Of a stretch of DNA of 7,690 nt, positions 6,421 to 7,690 are shown one piece after another (the first letter of the stretch is position 1; each line of letters starts with the position of its first letter). Both the position numbers and the translations under genes were made by a program. Where the stretch lies: positions 1 to 7,690 of the forward strand of contig JAITAN010000135.1 of NCBI GenBank assembly GCA_031284105.1, read 5' to 3'. Below the pieces are notes generated by a model. That model was given only the letters and a program-made list of their open reading frames with translations, was not told the origin of the DNA and made no database searches. This DNA is from Treponema sp. GTDB taxonomy: Bacteria; Spirochaetota; Spirochaetia; Treponematales; Breznakiellaceae.

Positions 6421-6735
6421 TACGAGTTAGAGGGGAGCCCCTACGAGTTAGAGGGGATCCCCTACGAGTTAGAGGGGAGCCCCTACGAGTCAAAGGGGAA
6501 CCCCTACGAGTTAGAGGGGAACCCCTGCAAGTCAAAGGGAAGCCCCTACGAGTTAGAGGGGAACCCCTACGAGTTAGAGGGGATCCCCGCCAAGTCAAAG
6601 GGGAACCCCTACGAGTTAGAGGGGAGCCCCTACGAGTCAAAGGGGAACCCCGCCAAGTCAAAGGGGAACCCCTACGAGTTAGAGGGGAGCCCCTACGAGT
6701 TAGAGGGGATCCCCGCCAAGTCAAAGGGAAGTCTC
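6421..6735. repeat. Right part of the tandem array: fifteen 21-bp units
   Basis: Fifteen contiguous 21-bp units without a single indel. The common type begins TACGAGTTAGAG and ends GGGANCCCC, with N = G, T or A. A second type has (GCC or TGC)AAGTCAAAG in its first half, and two hybrids (6484, 6631) have TACGAGTCAAAG. Order, with A common, H hybrid and B second: A A A H A B A A B A H B A A B. Each A unit contains GGGGANCCCC, and across unit borders CCCCT can pair with AGGGG around a 9-nt loop. Two plus frames and one minus frame stay open throughout. The array ends 62 nt before the next gene. Confidence 0.95.
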
Positions 6736-6782
6736 TCTGCTATAACCGGGGCAAACGGCCTCGTTTATATAAAACCATTATG

Positions 6783-6789
6783 AAAGGAG
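6783..6789 (+). promoter_or_regulatory. Ribosome binding site AAAGGAG
   Basis: Good Shine-Dalgarno sequence with 8 nt to ATG 6798. It decides the start, although the same frame stays open upstream through the array. Confidence 0.85.
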
Positions 6790-6797
6790 AGAAGAGT

Positions 6798-7463
6798 ATG
6801 TCTGATAGCAAAGACTGGTTTCCCAAAACCCGCGTCGCGCAGCTTACGATGGCGAAAAACTGGGTGATCATTCTGAACGTAAACGCGGTTACATGGAACA
6901 TCGCCATGACCGTGGTGACGGACCTGGAAACGCGGACGGACGCCGCGGACGCGGCTCTTACGGCAGCGCAAAACGAGGACACCCGCACGCCGGTTGCGAC
7001 CGCGCGATGCCGCGAGGCCTTCGATGTCCTGGAAGAGAGCATGAGGGACGTCAAGAAGCGGTATTTTTTCGTTCCCCCGCTTACGGAAGCGGACTTCGTC
7101 AGCCTGGGTCTGAAAGTCCCCGACTCTACTGCGACCCCGTCTGGAACGCCGACCGCGCAAGTAACGCTGGAAAATTTTCTGGTGGGACGGCACGAACTGG
7201 GCGTCAGGATCGTGTACGTTACCGGCAGCCCTCACGACGCTGCGAACAAGGGGTACCGTATCTGGTACAGCGTTGTTGCCCATGGCGAAACCGCGCCCGC
7301 AGACCCCGATGAATTACGCAACTCGTTTTTCACCAAGAGGAAGAAGGATGTGATCGAGTTTGACTTTGGGGACAGCGGGAAGACCGCGTATTTTGCGGTG
7401 CAGATCGAAAATGACGGGAAGAAGGGACCTTGGGGTCCGTTGGTATCCGCGCTCATTCCGTAG
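6798..7463 (+). CDS. Hypothetical 221-residue protein with a C-terminal Fn3-like half
   Basis: No signal peptide or membrane segment, so probably cytoplasmic. Residues 1-~95 look all-helical and Ala-rich, from VAQLTMAKNWV to EAFDVLEESMRDVKKRYF. A Pro/Thr-rich linker follows (~93-120, PDSTATPSGTPTAQ). Residues ~121-221 look beta-rich and Fn3-like: LGVRIVYVTGSP, KGYRIWYSVV, DVIEFDF, KTAYFAVQIEN, then KKGPWGPLVSALIP. I associate this layout with hypothetical proteins of termite-gut treponemes and some Bacteroidetes, from memory only. The function is unknown. The start is set by the Shine-Dalgarno at 6783-6789. The frame remains open back to 6168 through the repeat array, but no upstream start has a ribosome site. 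It is probably cotranscribed with the lipoprotein gene 124 nt downstream, from the promoter at 5995-6023. Confidence 0.8.
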   Translation: MSDSKDWFPKTRVAQLTMAKNWVIILNVNAVTWNIAMTVVTDLETRTDAADAALTAAQNEDTRTPVATARCREAFDVLEESMRDVKKRYFFVPPLTEADFVSLGLKVPDSTATPSGTPTAQVTLENFLVGRHELGVRIVYVTGSPHDAANKGYRIWYSVVAHGETAPADPDELRNSFFTKRKKDVIEFDFGDSGKTAYFAVQIENDGKKGPWGPLVSALIP

Positions 7464-7485
7464 GAATGAGCGGAACAAAGTTTTT
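7450..7485 (+). terminator. Perfect hairpin across the stop codon, attenuator-like
   Basis: CGCTCATTCC (7450-7459) and GGAATGAGCG (7463-7472) are perfect reverse complements around GTA, and the stop codon TAG (7461-7463) lies at the tip. A T5 run begins at 7481, 8 nt after the stem, which is far for a classic terminator. Ribosomes reaching the stop would melt it, so it may reduce readthrough to the lipoprotein gene depending on translation. Confidence 0.45.
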
Positions 7486-7507
7486 GCTATGCAAAGTTTT
7501 TGCTACG
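7476..7507. repeat. Two tandem 16-bp repeats in the intergenic region
   Basis: CAAAGTTTTTGCTATG (7476-7491) and CAAAGTTTTTGCTACG (7492-7507) differ at one base, and a third partial copy starts CAAAAC at 7508. Each includes a small hairpin TTTGC-N3-GCAAA. They lie between the stop hairpin and the lipoprotein gene. Confidence 0.8.
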
Positions 7508-7587
7508 CAAAACGGTATGTTATCCGCTTGCGCGGTTAAACATAGAAATTTAGACGGCGGGAAAGACCGCAAAGGAGCACTTCTATT

Positions 7588-7690
7588 ATGAAGAATTGGC
7601 TTAAATTTTTTGGGGTTATCACGATTTGCGCGATAACCGGATTTTCTCTCGCGGGCTGCACGGAGTGGGATGATGAAGAGGAAGACGGCG
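7588..7690 (+). CDS. Lipoprotein, N-terminal fragment (runs off the window)
   Basis: 34 residues are visible: MKNWLKFFGVITICAITGFS, then LAGC. This is a lipoprotein signal peptide with Lys2 and Lys6, a hydrophobic core and lipobox LAGC (21-24), predicting lipidation at Cys24 after signal peptidase II cleavage. The mature part starts CTEWDDEEEDG, an acidic stretch typical of a tether next to the membrane. AAAGGAG (7571-7577) lies 10 nt before the ATG. It follows the 221-residue gene on the same strand and probably shares its transcript. The rest of the protein, and so its function, is outside the window. Confidence 0.8.
   Translation, partial: MKNWLKFFGVITICAITGFSLAGCTEWDDEEEDG

Noticed and set aside
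6272..6724. Minus-strand 150-codon ORF of RGSPLTR-type heptads
   Set aside because: It exists only because the 21-bp unit lacks a stop in that frame; there is no ribosome site and no non-repeat sequence.
6148..6735. CRISPR array
   Set aside because: The repeats are contiguous with no unique spacers, and no cas gene is present.
6148..6735. Plasmid iteron origin
   Set aside because: The unit length fits, but there is no replication or partition gene, no DnaA-box cluster seen, and the array lies inside a promoter-to-gene leader.
6148..6735. Diversity-generating retroelement variable region
   Set aside because: No reverse transcriptase or template repeat; variation is not concentrated at template adenines.
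5707..6783. 358-codon plus-strand ORF across the promoter and array
   Set aside because: It starts at TTG without a ribosome site, runs through T-rich promoter sequence and has no protein-like composition before the repeats.
6765..7283. Minus-strand ORF antisense to the 221-residue gene
   Set aside because: The plus-strand gene has a Shine-Dalgarno and coherent domains; the antisense frame is Arg-rich and lacks a start signal.

Overview
The window reads like a chromosomal segment of a spirochaete, most plausibly a host-associated (termite-gut type) Treponema. This is inference: it rests on a hypothetical outer-membrane-type protein, a soluble hypothetical protein with a C-terminal Fn3-like half of a kind I associate with such treponemes, a lipoprotein start with a clean lipobox, and mid-GC coding sequence broken by AT-rich promoter zones. 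No rRNA, tRNA, transposase, integrase or CRISPR array was recognised.

Layout. Positions 1-233 carry no convincing gene, but 80-234 is a nested set of perfect inverted repeats downstream of the first gene. A large minus-strand gene (234-3293) encodes an EndoQ-type PHP endonuclease fused to a UvrD/Rep-type SF1A helicase; its last five residues look like a beta-clamp-binding peptide. An AT-rich divergent intergenic region (3294-3585) with promoter-like boxes and several palindromes separates it from a plus-strand DeoR/GlpR-family regulator (3586-4350). A 306-bp convergent gap with hairpins follows, then a minus-strand secreted, probably outer-membrane protein (4657-5547).

The most unusual part is 5548-6797, about 1.25 kb without a convincing gene. 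It holds a degenerate small ORF, a well-formed plus-strand promoter preceded by three phased T-tracts, an 18-bp near-palindrome, and a 588-bp array of 28 consecutive 21-bp units (6148-6735) with no change of unit length. The first part is organised as 42-bp dimers, the second as 21-bp monomers. The array lies in the predicted 5' leader of a plus-strand gene for a 221-residue hypothetical protein (6798-7463), which is followed by the start of a lipoprotein gene (7588 to beyond the window end).

Working together: the EndoQ-helicase is a self-contained DNA-repair candidate, possibly tethered to the sliding clamp. The regulator has no metabolic neighbour that would reveal its ligand. The 221-residue protein and the lipoprotein probably form one transcription unit, with the repeat array and a hairpin at the first stop codon as possible control points.
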